A DNA stretch of 64,000 nucleotides. Source: Ampullaceana balthica (Eukaryota; Mollusca; Gastropoda; Lymnaeidae). A program made the position numbers and the translations under genes. Positions within the stretch are counted from its first letter, which is position 1. Every line of letters begins with the position of its first letter. Where the stretch lies: the NCBI GenBank assembly GCA_944989445.1, contig CALYLW010000177.1, forward strand, positions 744,556-808,555, given 5' to 3'. This document shows, piece by piece, positions 47,149 through 59,454 of the stretch. The notes beneath the pieces are model-generated. The model was given only the letters and a program-made list of their open reading frames with translations. It was not told where the DNA came from and searched no databases.

Positions 47149-47322
47149 CCAAACAAAGGATCATTAGAGACTAACAGATTGGGACTCTATCCAAACAAAG
47201 GATCATTAGAGACTAACAGATTGGGACTCTATCCAAACAAAGGATCATTAGAGACTAACAGACTTGGGACTCTATCCAAACAAAGGATCATTAGAGAACT
47301 AACAGATTGGGACTCTATCCAA
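47149..47322. repeat. 42-bp minisatellite, about 4 copies
   Basis: The unit includes CAAACAAAGGATCATTAGAG and ACTAACAGATTGGGACTCTA. Two copies carry one extra base. Confidence 0.95.
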
Positions 47323-47805
47323 AACGTTTACCAGATAATCGTGTATTTTAAAAAAAAATAGTTCCCCATAATGCTAAATCTTAATATACGTGACTGTATG
47401 TGTAAAAGTTATGGACTAACTTGAAGAACTTGTGGCGCGACTTTTGAATAGCACCCCCCCCCCAATGAAGCACTTTATTCAGTCTCAGTTTGAGTGCTTT
47501 AAGCTCCGTCAGTTTTACGTCACCCTACCTGGAGAGTTAAGCACCCTCATGGAATTAAAAGTATAGGAGACGTTTATATCTTGGAGTTGTAAACAAACTC
47601 ATTATTTGATTGGTTGTCTACTAAGCTGGTGTTCCCAGTAGCGTCCCCTTGTCTCTCTCCCCCCCCCCGTTTCTCTGATAACGTTCGTTTTATTACCCGT
47701 GTTAATGTCCCTCGTCATGTCCTCGCAGAGATGACGTTCCTTTACTTCTCGAGAACGTTGTCCCAGTTTACTAAATAACCTTCCTTTCCCACGCAGTAAC
47801 TTTTA

Positions 47806-48058
47806 GCCTTTGTCATATTGGGGCGCTGCCACTTGGGGGTGGGGGTGGCTGTCATATAGGGCGCTATCACTTGGGGACGTGGGTGTCTGTCATTTGGCGC
47901 GGCCACTTGGGGGTGGGTGGCTGTCATATAGGGCTCTGCCAATTTGGGGCGGGGGGCGGGGGTGTGTGATATTGGGGCGCTGCCATTTGTGGGTGGGGTG
48001 TGTGTGTCATATTGGGGTGATTCCACTTAGGAGCGGGGATGTCTGTCAGATTGGAGTT
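47806..48058. repeat. Worn G-rich repeat of 30-40 bp
   Basis: Phrases TGTCATATTGGGGCGCTGCC and ACTTGGGGGTGGG recur about seven times with irregular length. 47323-47805 holds no recognised feature. Confidence 0.75.
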
Positions 48059-49129
48059 AAAACTCCAAAGTTCTGTGAGGTCGGCCTGTAAATGTAGTAG
48101 TGGAATGCCGATCGTTGCGGCCACATGAGAAGTATGAATGATTGCAGTCTACAGAGCAATACAAACCAAAGCGTCCTACAACAATACTACATGTGTTTAT
48201 ACTTTATACAACAATATCAAGAATACATCATTCAGTCATATGTTTAATAAGTAAATGAAAATGCAACGTTTGCGCATTACTACCATACATGGGCCATTTT
48301 CAGGGACACGCAATATTTCTTGTGCATGTTCCCATTTTATTACACCCGCACAAACACTTGACCTTTATGACAAAGCTCCTTTCCCCACCCCTCCGATGTG
48401 TTAGAAGAGAATGAGATAAAGCTGTTGCAGCCTGTGAATTGTAGTTGTACCTTCTTGCCGCTGCAAGTTTTATTCAAAGCTCTCATCGCAAGACTTGTCT
48501 GATCATCTGTGTGTGTCATCTGTCATTGAAAACATTGAAAAGTTGGACAGAACGACGCTATTCTTGTATCTTGTACAGAGCATCGACTTCAATTGATGCT
48601 TCGTAACTGCTGGTGCAGAAACGGCCGTCTATTCATCTGTAGCGTTAATGGCCGTCTACGCTATCTGTAACGTTAATATTTTCTGTAGCTTGTAGCATAT
48701 CTGTCAGATGTGACACACATGGTCAACTCTAATGTCACTTGCATAGTTATCTGATTATCTGTTTATAAATAACGTCATCTATGTGGATGCTGTAAAAATG
48801 TTACCCTGGTGTAGCGGAAATTGTCATCGCATATGTAACAAATGGTCACCACTGGTTGGTGTTTTAACAACAGGTAACTAAATAACTGCGTACTTGAACT
48901 TAAACAATTTATAGTCGTAGCTAGATAAAAAAATATACCTTTGATTGTTTCCATTATTATGAAATGGTAATAGATGAGTAAACTAGATACTAGATACCTT
49001 TCATTCAAAGTATGATTGACATTGTACATGTCACAGGTCCACTTTTACACACCTTCATGTTAAATACACGTATGAAGTAATTATTTAACTCAAATTAAAC
49101 ACCTGTTAACATTAACGCGATATATAGCC
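48059..49129. other. Unassigned intronic sequence
   Basis: Mostly unique AT-rich DNA. 48600-48700 has a short worn duplication with TCATCTGTAGCGTTAATGGC. No gene. Confidence 0.4.
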
Positions 49130-49727
49130 TACCGTACATAATCGTTCTATAGCACGTTCGTTCATAAGCAGCCCCCCCCCCACACACACACTTTTGAAAG
49201 AGAAAAGTATTGAAAGTGTATAACCCGCTCGCAAGCCGACCCCCCAAAAATAATTGGACAGCTTAAACAAAATGGTACAATTAAAAAAAACAACAACTAC
49301 AAGCTAAATCGGTCATTATGATTGTTTACTTTGTACTACCTATCTTTGTGCTCTTTGTTAAGCATGAGTTACCGGTATTTTAAAAAAAAATTCTTTGGTA
49401 AACAGTGACGAAAGCGCGTACATTAAAATACGTTGTTGAAAACAAAATTTGTCAAACAATTTATTAAAACGTTCACAAAAATAAATAAAATGATTAAATA
49501 ATGTAAGTACAGATGTTTAATAATATATTATAGCTTCTGGTATAGAGCAGTCGAATCTTGTAGAATGTAGAAAAGGACCTTGATGATCTACAATAACACC
49601 GATATAATTCAATATCCATGCAGAAATACGTTAATAATAATGACCCGCTCGTAAGCCGACCCCCCCCCCTTTTTTCCCCCTAGATTTTGTCCAAAAAAGA
49701 TCGGCTTGCGAACGAGTATATACGGTA
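49130..49727. mobile_element. MITE with TACCGTATATAC ends, copy 2 (598 bp)
   Basis: Left end TACCGTACATAATCGTTCTA, right end GCGAACGAGTATATACGGTA. It is collinear with 22543-23170 across its length (for example TTCTTTGGTAAACAG and GCAGTCGAATCTTGTAGAAT), with scattered indels. Here the left tip is single. Confidence 0.85.
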
Positions 49728-50164
49728 ATTTATAGCTCGTATTACAGTAAACAGGTGTTTTTAGTAATAGTATAAAAAGGCAGGTTTGTGCAGGCACTCC
49801 GTGCAGGGCTAATGGATGGGCCACAGGCACATTAAGTCTCAGGTAGTATTGTTATCCAGAGCTATTGTTGGCGAGATACGAACCATTGCTGTTGTTAAAT
49901 AGCGGCCGTGTCTTGAGCACAGGGTTGCCGTGACCCGTCTAACCAGTTCTGGGTTGCACCCCGGTTTGGTCGTCTGGAATATCTGACGGCTGTAGGTCTG
50001 TGGTGTGTTGGTCCTTGGGTCATGACGTCAGTGGGGGTGCCGTATTGACATGCTGGGGTGGCCTGTTAAGGGGTGGGGGCGTGTTGATGTAGCTCTGTCC
50101 ACGGTTAAGTCACCTGGTGTGACCCTGGAAATAAACTTATTAAATGCGAGTATGCAAGGGTGAG
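49728..50164. other. Unassigned stretch
   Basis: GC-richer than its surroundings, with no recognised gene or repeat. Confidence 0.4.
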
Positions 50165-50370
50165 CAATGTTCTCTTTAAGGTTTGTTGGTCCGTGTGCAG
50201 AATAAAAAACTGTGAAAAGTTGCACAGCATCCATTTTTTATTCCAAAATTTTACACCCCACAAACACAGTTTTATCATTATCGAAATTTGCTGCGCGGTA
50301 ATTCTAAACTGCTGCGCGGCGTCTATCAGAAATCTGTGCGGCGTCTATCAGAAATCTGCGCGGCGCTGTG
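50165..50370. repeat. Relative of the MITE at 30014
   Basis: Shares CAATGTTC at the left, GTTGGTCCGTGTGCA, GTTGCACAGCATC and AACTGCTGCGCGGCGTC with 30014-30194. A 22-bp phrase with GGCGTCTATCAGAAATCTG is duplicated. No clear right end or target duplication. Confidence 0.65.
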
Positions 50371-50384
50371 CACATGTTGTAGGG

Positions 50385-50840
50385 GACATTGAATGTGACA
50401 TGACTGTTAGTTGTACATGAAATACCAAGTCAAAGCGTCAGGCCTCGACTAACGTGGTAATACCCAGATATTGTGGACATTGAATGTGACATGACTGTTA
50501 GTTGTACATGAAATACCAAGTCAAAGCGTCAGGCCTCGACTAACGTGGTAATACCAAGATATTGTGGACATTGAATGTGACATGACTGTTAGTTGTACAT
50601 GAAATACCAAGTCATAGCGTCAGGATTCGTCTAACGTGGTAATACCAAGATATTGTGGACATTGAATGTGACATGACTGTTAGTTGTACATGAAATACCA
50701 AGTCATAGCGTCAGGACTCGTCTAACGTGGTAATACCAAGTTATTGTGGGCACTGAGTGAAACATGGCTGTTAAGTGTTAGTGGTAAGTGACTCGTACCA
50801 AGTCATAGCGCTATGTCTCAGCTAACGTGGAAATATTATC
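50385..50840. repeat. 91-bp minisatellite, about 5 copies
   Basis: Units start at 50385, 50476, 50567 and so on with GACATTGAATGTGACATGAC. They contain GTTAGTTGTACATGAAATAC and CGACTAACGTGGTAATACC. The last unit is diverged. Confidence 0.95.
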
Positions 50841-50984
50841 TAGTCCAAAGTCCCGTTGTTGTAGCCGTGTTGCAAATACAAATAACATAGTGGCTGATAA
50901 TTGGATAGTTCAGTTTGACTTCTATTGGGTTCATCAACTTCATCTCATCAATATTATCAACGAGCAACCAAGCCCGTCCAAGGA

Positions 50985-51298
50985 CGTTCCGCCACCGCCG
51001 GCATGTTGTAGCTCCCCTCCATCAGCCGTCTCGATCGGCATACATGTGCATCACGTCAAAAATACTATTCATTATAGTTAAAATAAATAACTCGTAAAAA
51101 CAGAGCTTTTGGCTATACATCATAAATCCCAATACGCATAACTCAAAATAAAGTCTTGGAAGAAATACTGCACCAAAAATGACTCGTTTTGAACGTCCGC
51201 GTAAACGCGTTCTATATGATTGGCTGTAGGAGTCATATATGTTTGAGGGACCAATCGCTATCGATGACCGCACGGAACAAAGCCTTTTATTATATAAG
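50985..51298. repeat. Dispersed repeat, copy 2 (about 310 bp)
   Basis: Collinear with 15440-15750 in the same orientation, as described there. The 191-codon minus-strand frame at 51022-51597 spans this repeat and the next one and is not called. Confidence 0.85.
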
Positions 51299-51420
51299 GA
51301 TGTCTTTAAAACAGTGGAACATTTGTGATAGATAGTGATAGTGATAGCATTTTGACACCAACATACTGCGTGCTGTCGTCTGATGGGATATACCGAGACG
51401 CCTCGAAAAGTTTTTGGAAA

Positions 51421-51620
51421 GGTATTGATATAGTCTCTTGACACTGTCCAGGTGCTGTCATCTGAAGCACTAGTAACTATAGCCCCAACTAGGTCAGCTA
51501 TTGATATAGTCTCTTGACACTGTCCAGGTGCTGTCATCTGAAGCACTATAACTATAGCCCCAACTATGTCAACTAATGATATAATGACTTGACACAACTA
51601 GGTCAGCTAGTGATATAGTA
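51421..51620. repeat. Minisatellite of about 77 bp, 2.5 copies
   Basis: The unit includes TATTGATATAGTCTCTTGAC, ACTGTCCAGGTGCTGTCATC and TGAAGCACTA. The last copy is shortened. Confidence 0.9.
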
Positions 51621-51745
51621 ATAATAAATAATTTAAGAAACATTTCTTACATATGAACACAATGAAGGGTGAATATTTTGTGTATTTGAATAATATAGTA
51701 GTACTTAGTACTAATAATCCAGTGGCATTGTGTCTAGAATCTAAA

Positions 51746-52182
51746 TAATAAAATATTAAAAAAATCTTTTTTAAAAAGGACACGCTTTTATTTACATATA
51801 GAAAGTGCACTAAAAAGAAGAAAATAAAAATTTTCAATCCGTGAACCTATCGACTGCACATAAAAGCGTGGGGCGCCCATCACAACTCATTTCTTATTGC
51901 AACTACTCTTTTGCATATAGATAAATTTTTCTAATTAATATGATAGTAGCATGTATATGATCAAAGTTGTGAAACTTTAAATGTTTATTAATATTCATAT
52001 AAATTTGTATTTATGTTTCGCAGCTTTGTACATGATTGCGAGTTGTGATGAGGGCCCCACGCTTTTATGTGCAGTCGATAGGTTCACGGATTGAAAATTT
52101 TTATTTTCTTCTTTTTAGTGCACTTTCTATATGTAAATAAAAGCGTGTCCTTTTAAAAAAAGATTTTTTAAATATTTTATTT
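51746..52182. mobile_element. Fold-back element 2, arms of about 150 bp
   Basis: 51746-51903 is inversely repeated at 52038-52182. Shared words are AAAAGGACACGCTTTTATTT, CCGTGAACCTATCGACTGCA and AAAGCGTGGGGC. The AT-rich loop is about 135 bp. Like fold-back 1 it carries CTTCTTTTTAGT and CGTGGGGCG, and the satellite-core module follows it. Confidence 0.85.
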
Positions 52183-52340
52183 TCTACTTTTTAGTAACAC
52201 AATTTTTTAATCAATTTTTTGACATAATCAACTCAATTTAATTAGTCAAACTTCGTTGTCTATAACTTAAATGTGATAGTGGTAAAAAGATAGATTATTA
52301 ATTACAAATTTATGTATTTAAAAAATAACAGTTTCCCCAA

Positions 52341-52410
52341 CTGAAAATTGAACCCAGTACCTCCAGGTCGAAAATCCATTAAGCTAACAATTGGGCCAAC
52401 TAGGCTACAC
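52341..52410 (-). other. tRNA-like (SINE or tRNA pseudogene) segment
   Basis: On the minus strand TAGCCTAGTTGG (52396-52407) fits an A-box and GGGTTCAATTTTC (52343-52355) a degenerate B-box, with tRNA-like spacing. The acceptor arms do not pair convincingly, so a functional tRNA is unlikely. Confidence 0.4.
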
Positions 52411-52529
52411 AAATACCAGTTGTTCCTCTTGTATTATCATGTCAATTTAGATTTAGTTTCGAATTACTGAGCTGTTTAACACCTGGAATGTCGTCATCCA
52501 TGGCTGGTTGTGAACTCCGGTGACATTCA

Positions 52530-52760
52530 CGTGAAAGTCAAGAATAGCACGGATACAGATTATATATAAAGATAAACGTAAAAATGCATTTATTTAATTA
52601 CGGTACATTCGATCGATCTGAAATTTTGATACAATGTATTGTCATCCAAGATCTATCTGTGGTAAAATTTTGAGATCTCTAGGACCATCAGAAGTGGTTT
52701 AATTTTACGTTACAAGATTTGACGGATACAACATACAAACAGTGTGAGTTAAATAAAAGC
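52530..52760. repeat. Dispersed module related to the composite satellite, copy 2
   Basis: Contains TTAATTACGGTACATTCGAT and CGATCTGAAATTTTGATACA, the reverse complement of the core at 15791-19690. It shares ATCCAAGATCTATCTGTGGT and GGACCATCAGAAGTGGTTTA with 27860-28100. 52761-53082 has a worn GTGTGAGAGTTTATGTGAGTG phrase and nothing else. Confidence 0.8.
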
Positions 52761-53082
52761 TTGTAATAAAAATGGAGCGTGCCAAATACGAGTGAAACGT
52801 CATTGTGTCAGAGTGTGAGAGTTTATGTGAGTGAGTGTAAGAGTTTGTACGGATTTGGAAAAGAATTTAATTGGATTAATTCACATCCTCAGTACTTTTT
52901 TTCTTTATAAAATTGCACACACTTTTTTAAAATCATTATTTTTTTATTATAAAAGTGAACTGTTTTATTTACGATTTAAGAGAGAATCATTTTGAAATGA
53001 TGGCCAATTACTTGCGCTGTCTCTCATGCTTATTTATCTAAACTGTAATATCAGCGATCAAGTTATCCGTTGGGGAAATATG

Positions 53083-56000
53083 GTGTAAGTGGTTTATGGG
53101 GCGAAATAGGGTGTAAGTGTAAGTGGTTTATGGGGCGAAATAGGGTGTAAGTGGTTTATGGGGTGAAATAGGGTGTAAGTGGTTTATGGGGTGAAATAGG
53201 GTGTAAGTGGTTTATGGGGCGAAATAGGGTGTAAGTGGTTTATGGGGTGAAATAGGGTGTAAGTGGTTTATGGGGTGAAATAGGGTGTAAGTGGTTTATG
53301 GGGTGAAATAGGGTGTAAGTGGTTTATGGGGCGAAATAGGGTGTAAGTGTAAGTGGTTTATGGGGCGAAATAGGGTGTAAGTGGTTTATGGGGCGAAATA
53401 GGGTGTAAGTGGTTTATGGGGCGAAATAGGGTGTAAGTGTAAGTGGTTTATGGGGCGAAATAGGGTGTAAGTGGTTTATGGGGCGAAATAGGGTGTAAGT
53501 GGTTTATGGGGTGAAATAGGGTGTAAGTGGTTTATGGGGTGAAATAGGGTGTAAGTGGTTTATGGGGTGAAATAGGGTGTAAGTGGTTTATGGGGCGAAA
53601 TAGGGTGTAAGTGTAAGTGGTTTATGGGGCGAAATAGGGTGTAAGTGGTTTATGGGGCGAAATAGGGTGTAAGTGGTTTATGGGGTGAAATAGGGTGTAA
53701 GTGGTTTATGGGGTGAAATAGGGTGTAAGTGGTTTATGGGGCGAAATAGGGTGTAAGTGGTTTATGGGGTGAAATAGGGTGTAAGTGGTTTATGGGGTGA
53801 AATAGGGTGTAAGTGGTTTATGGGGTGAAATAGGGTGTAAGTGGTTTATGGGGCGAAATAGGGTGTAAGTGTAAGTGGTTTATGGGGCGAAATAGGGTGT
53901 AAGTGGTTTATGGGGCGAAATAGGGTGTAAGTGGTTTATGGGGTGAAATAGGGTGTAAGTGGTTTATGGGGTGAAATAGGGTGTAAGTGGTTTATGGGGT
54001 GAAATAGGGTGTAAGTGGTTTATGGGGCGAAATAGGGTGTAAGTGTAAGTGGTTTATGGGGCGAAATAGGGTGTAAGTGGTTTATGGGGCGAAATAGGGT
54101 GTAAGTGGTTTATGGGGTGAAATAGGGTGTAAGTGGTTTATGGGGCGAAATAGGGTGTAAGTGGTTTATGGGGTGAAATAGGGTGTAAGTGGTTTATGGG
54201 GTGAAATAGGGTGTAAGTGGTTTATGGGGTGAAATAGGGTGTAAGTGGTTTATGGGGCGAAATAGGGTGTAAGTGGTTTATGGGGTGAAATAGGGTGTAA
54301 GTGGTTTATGGGGTGAAATAGGGTGTAAGTGGTTTATGGGGCGAAATAGGGTGTAAGTGGTTTATGGGGTGAAATAGGGTGTAAGTGGTTTATGGGGTGA
54401 AATAGGGTGTAAGTGGTTTATGGGGTGAAATAGGGTGTAAGTGGTTTATGGGGCGAAATAGGGTGTAAGTGGTTTATGGGGCGAAATAGGGTGTAAGTGT
54501 AAGTGGTTTATGGGGCGAAATAGGGTGTAAGTGGTTTATGGGGCGAAATAGGGTGTAAGTGGTTTATGGGGTGAAATAGGGTGTAAGTGGTTTATGGGGT
54601 GAAATAGGGTGTAAGTGGTTTATGGGGCGAAATAGGGTGTAAGTGGTTTATGGGGTGAAATAGGGTGTAAGTGGTTTATGGGGTGAAATAGGGTGTAAGT
54701 GGTTTATGGGGTGAAATAGGGTGTAAGTGGTTTATGGGGCGAAATAGGGTGTAAGTGTAAGTGGTTTATGGGGCGAAATAGGGTGTAAGTGGTTTATGGG
54801 GCGAAATAGGGTGTAAGTGGTTTATGGGGTGAAATAGGGTGTAAGTGGTTTATGGGGTGAAATAGGGTGTAAGTGGTTTATGGGGTGAAATAGGGTGTAA
54901 GTGGTTTATGGGGCGAAATAGGGTGTAAGTGTAAGTGGTTTATGGGGCGAAATAGGGTGTAAGTGGTTTATGGGGCGAAATAGGGTGTAAGTGGTTTATG
55001 GGGTGAAATAGGGTGTAAGTGGTTTATGGGGCGAAATAGGGTGTAAGTGGTTTATGGGGTGAAATAGGGTGTAAGTGGTTTATGGGGTGAAATAGGGTGT
55101 AAGTGGTTTATGGGGCGAAATAGGGTGTAAGTGGTTTATGGGGTGAAATAGGGTGTAAGTGGTTTATGGGGTGAAATAGGGTGTAAGTGGTTTATGGGGC
55201 GAAATAGGGTGTAAGTGGTTTATGGGGTGAAATAGGGTGTAAGTGGTTTATGGGGTGAAATAGGGTGTAAGTGGTTTATGGGGTGAAATAGGGTGTAAGT
55301 GGTTTATGGGGCGAAATAGGGTGTAAGTGGTTTATGGGGTGAAATAGGGTGTAAGTGGTTTATGGGGTGAAATAGGGTGTAAGTGGTTTATGGGGTGAAA
55401 TAGGGTGTAAGTGGTTTATGGGGTGAAATAGGGTGTAAGTGGTTTATGGGGTGAAATAGGGTGTAAGTGGTTTATGGGGTGAAATAGGGTGTAAGTGGTT
55501 TATGGGGTGAAATAGGGTGTAAGTGGTTTATGGGGCGAAATAGGGTGTAAGTGGTTTATGGGGTGAAATAGGGTGTAAGTGGTTTATGGGGTGAAATAGG
55601 GTGTAAGTGGTTTATGGGGCGAAATAGGGTGTAAGTGGTTTATGGGGTGAAATAGGGTGTAAGTGGTTTATGGGGCGAAATAGGGTGTAAGTGGTTTATG
55701 GGGTGAAATATGGTGTAAGTGGTTTATGGGGTGAAATATGGGTGTAAGTGGTTTATGGGGTGAAATAGGGTGTAAGTGGTTTATGGGGCGAAATAGGGTG
55801 TAAGTGGTTTATGGGGTGAAATAGGGTGTAAGTGGTTTATGGGGCGAAATAGGGTGTAAGTGGTTTATGGGGTGAAATAGGGTGTAAGTGGTTTATGGGG
55901 TGAAATAGGGTGTAAGTGGTTTATGGGGTGAAATAGGGTGTAAGTGGTTTATGGGGTGAAATAGGGTGTAAGTGGTTTATGGGGTGAAATAGGGTGTAAG

Positions 56001-59000
56001 TGGTTTATGGGGTGAAATAGGGTGTAAGTGGTTTATGGGGTGAAATAGGGTGTAAGTGGTTTATGGGGTGAAATAGGGTGTAAGTGGTTTATGGGGCGAA
56101 ATAGGGTGTAAGTGGTTTATGGGGTGAAATAGGGTGTAAGTGGTTTATGGGGTGAAATAGGGTGTAAGTGGTTTATGGGGCGAAATAGGGTGTAAGTGGT
56201 TTATGGGGTGAAATAGGGTGTAAGTGGTTTATGGGGCGAAATAGGGTGTAAGTGGTTTATGGGGTGAAATATGGGTGTAAGTGGTTTATGGGGTGAAATA
56301 TGGTGTAAGTGGTTTATGGGGTGAAATAGGGTGTAAGTGGTTTATGGGGCGAAATAGGGTGTAAGTGGTTTATGGGGTGAAATAGGGTGTAAGTGGTTTA
56401 TGGGGTGAAATAGGGTGTAAGTGGTTTATGGGGTGAAATAGGGTGTAAGTGGTTTATGGGGTGAAATAGGGTGTAAGTGGTTTATGGGGCGAAATAGGGT
56501 GTAAGTGGTTTATGGGGTGAAATAGGGTGTAAGTGGTTTATGGGGCGAAATAGGGTGTAAGTGGTTTATGGGGTGAAATAGGGTGTAAGTGGTTTATGGG
56601 GTGAAATATGGGTGTAAGTGGTTTATGGGGTGAAATATGGTGTAAGTGGTTTATGGGGTGAAATAGGGTGTAAGTGGTTTATGGGGTGAAATAGGGTGTA
56701 AGTGGTTTGTGCAGTGAAATAGGGTGTAAGTGGTTTGTGCAGTGAAATAGGGTGTAAGTGGTTTGTGCAGTGAAATAGGGTGTAAGTGGTTTATGGGGCG
56801 AAATATGGTGTAAGTGGTTTATGGGGCGAAATAGGGTGTAAGTGGTTTATGGGGCGAAATAGGGTGTAAGTGGTTTATGGGGTGAAATAGGGTATAAGTG
56901 GTTTATGGGGTGAAATAGGGTGTAAGTGGTTTATGGGGTGAAATAGGGTGTAAGTGGTTTATGGGGTGAAATAGGGTGTAAGTGGTTTATGGGGTGAAAT
57001 AGGGTGTAAGTGGTTTATGGGGTGAAATAGGGTGTAAGTGGTTTATGGGGCGAAATAGGGTGTAAGTGGTTTATGGGGTGAAATAGGGTGTAAGTGGTTT
57101 ATGGGGCGAAATAGGGTGTAAGTGGTTTATGGGGCGAAATAGGGTGTAAGTGGTTTATGGGGTGAAATAGGGTGTAAGTGGTTTATGGGGTGAAATATGG
57201 TGTAAGTGGTTTATGGGGTGAAATAGGGTGTAAGTGGTTTATGGGGTGAAATAGGGTGTAAGTGGTTTATGGGGTGAAATAGGGTGTAAGTGGTTTATGG
57301 GGTGAAATAGGGTGTAAGTGGTTTATGGGGTGAAATAGGGTGTAAGTGGTTTATGGGGTGAAATAGGGAAAAAGTGGTTTATGGGGTGAAATAGGGTGTA
57401 AGTGGTTTATGGGGTGAAATAGGGTGTAAGTGGTTTATGGGGTGAAATAGGGTGTAAGTGGTTTATGGGGCGAAATAGGGTGTAAGTGGTTTATGGGGTG
57501 AAATAGGGTGTAAGTGGTTTATGGGGTGAAATAGGGTGTAAGTGGTTTATGGGGCGAAATAGGGTGTAAGTGGTTTATGGGGTGAAATAGGGTGTAAGTG
57601 GTTTATGGGGAGAAATAGGGTGTAAGTGGTTTATGGGGTGAAATATGGTGTAAGTGGTTTATGGGGTGAAATATGGTGTAAGTGGTTTATGGGGTGAAAT
57701 AGGTGTAAGTGGTTTATGGGGCGAAATAGGGTGTAAGTGGTTTATGGGGCGAAATAGGGTGTAAGTGGTTTATGGGGCGAAAATGGGTGTAAGTGGTTTA
57801 TGGGGTGAAATAGGGTGTAAGTGGTTTATGGGGTGAAATATGGTGTAAGTGGTTTATGGGGTGAAATAGGGTGTAAGTGGTTTATGGGGTGAAATAGGGT
57901 GTAAGTGGTTTATGGGGTGAAATAGGGTGTAAGTGGTTTATGGGGTGAAATAGGGTGTAAGTGGTTTATGGGGCGAAATAGGGTGTAAGTGGTTTATGGG
58001 GTGAAATAGGGTGTAAGTGGTTTATGGGGCGAAATAGGGTGTAAGTGGTTTATGGGGGTGAAATAGGGTGTAAGTGGTTTATGGGGTGAAATATGGTGTA
58101 AGTGGTTTATGGGGTGAAATATGGTGTAAGTGGTTTATGGGGTGAAATAGGGTGTAAGTGGTTTATGGGGTGAAATAGGGTGTAAGTGGTTTGTGCAGTG
58201 AAATAGGGTGTAAGTGGTTTGTGCAGTGAAATAGGGTGTAAGTGGTTTGTGCGGTGAAATAGGGTGTAAGTGGTTTATGGGGCGAAATAGGGTGTAAGTG
58301 GTTTATGGGGTGAAATAGGGTGTAAGTGGTTTATGGGGCGAAATAGGGTGTAAGTGGTTTATGGGGTGAAATAGGGTGTAAGTGGTTTATGGGGTGAAAT
58401 AGGGTGTAAGTGGTTTGTGCGGTGAAATAGGGTGTAAGTGGTTTGTGCAGTGAAATAGGGTGTAAGTGGTTTGTGCAGTGAAATAGGGTGTAAGTGGTTT
58501 GTGCAGTGAAATAGGGTGTAAGTGGTTTGTGCAGTGAAATAGGGTGTAAGTGGTTTGTGCAGTGAAATAGGGTGTAAGTGGTTTGTGCAGTGAAATAGGG
58601 TGTAAGTGGTTTGTTGGGTGTTCTAGGGTGTAAGTGGTTTGTGCAGTGAAATAGGGTGTAAGTGGTTTATGGGGTGAAATAGGGTGTAAGTGGTTTGTGC
58701 TGTGAAATAGGGTGTAAGTGGTTTGTGCAGTGAAATAGGGTGTAAGTGGTTTGTACAGTGAAATAGGGTGTAAGTGGTTTGTTAGGTGTTCTAGGGTGTA
58801 AGTGGTTTGTGCAGTGAAATAGGGTGTAAGTGGTTTGTGCAGTGAAATAGGGTGTAAGTGGTTTGTTAGGTGTTCTAGGGTGTAAGTGGTTTGTGCAGTG
58901 AAATAGGGTGTAAGTGGTTTGTGCAGTGAAATAGGGCTTTAAGTGGTTTGTGCAGTGAAATAGGGTGTAAGTGGTTTGTGCAGTGAAATGGGGTTTAAGT

Positions 59001-59012
59001 GGTTTATGGGGG
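53083..59012. repeat. 28-bp satellite, about 210 copies (5.9 kb)
   Basis: The unit is GTGTAAGTGGTTTATGGGGY followed by GAAATAGG. C or T at Y defines two main types. Nine units carry an extra 6 bases (GTGTAAGTGTAAGTGG at 53111, 53341, 53431, 53605, 53863, 54037, 54491, 54749, 54923). TATGGTG and TATGGGTG variants cluster at 55.7-58.1 kb. From about 58180 the form TTTGTGCAGTGAAATAGGG takes over, with some TGTTAGGTGTTCTAGGG units. Every intact unit has GTAAGT on the + strand. Minus-strand frames up to 174 codons at the right edge are artefacts. Confidence 0.98.
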
Positions 59013-59454
59013 GAGTGGGAGGGGTATGTAAACAGAGTGTAGGCGATGACTTCATTTCCCCACACTCCGGCTCTTCCCCTCCCCCACCGCACCACTCTAA
59101 CTCTATTAATGATTTGATATCCAAGGGAGCACATTCCAACAAAAATGGCAGGTTTTGTGGGCCCGCATATATTGGCGTATGAGTGTTTCAATGGGGTGAG
59201 TTAACTCCCCTTGGCGGCCGAATCCAATCAGATTTATTCTATAAGGTTCTGTTGACACAATGAGTGGACCCGTCCCCTGAGAGGGGAAACTGAAGGATGA
59301 GCTTTGATATTGTGCACAAGTTGTAACAACCATGTTACTGGACGTCATTTCAGGCAGCGATCGTTGTCTCGCGTGTACAGGGAGGAATTAGGGGAGTTAT
59401 GGGCTAAAGTATATAACTCACTGACCCGTGAGTGCCCCCCTATCTAATCGTGGA
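59013..59454. other. Unassigned stretch
   Basis: No gene or repeat recognised. Short frames on both strands have no family signature. Confidence 0.4.

Noticed and set aside
51022..51597. 191-codon minus-strand frame
   Set aside because: It crosses a dispersed repeat and a short tandem repeat. The homologous part at 15.5 kb is interrupted and no domain is recognisable.
52341..52410. Functional tRNA gene
   Set aside because: A- and B-box-like words are present, but acceptor and anticodon stems do not pair convincingly. Kept only as a tRNA-like remnant.
53083..59012. Interstitial telomere or canonical G-quadruplex array
   Set aside because: The unit has GGG and GGGG runs but not a telomeric hexamer, and loops of about 14 bases exceed the canonical limit. 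Only weak long-loop structures are conceivable.
58667..59191. 174-codon minus-strand frame with Thr/Tyr/His repeats
   Set aside because: It follows the 28-bp satellite at an 84-bp period and ends in the flank. No family resemblance.
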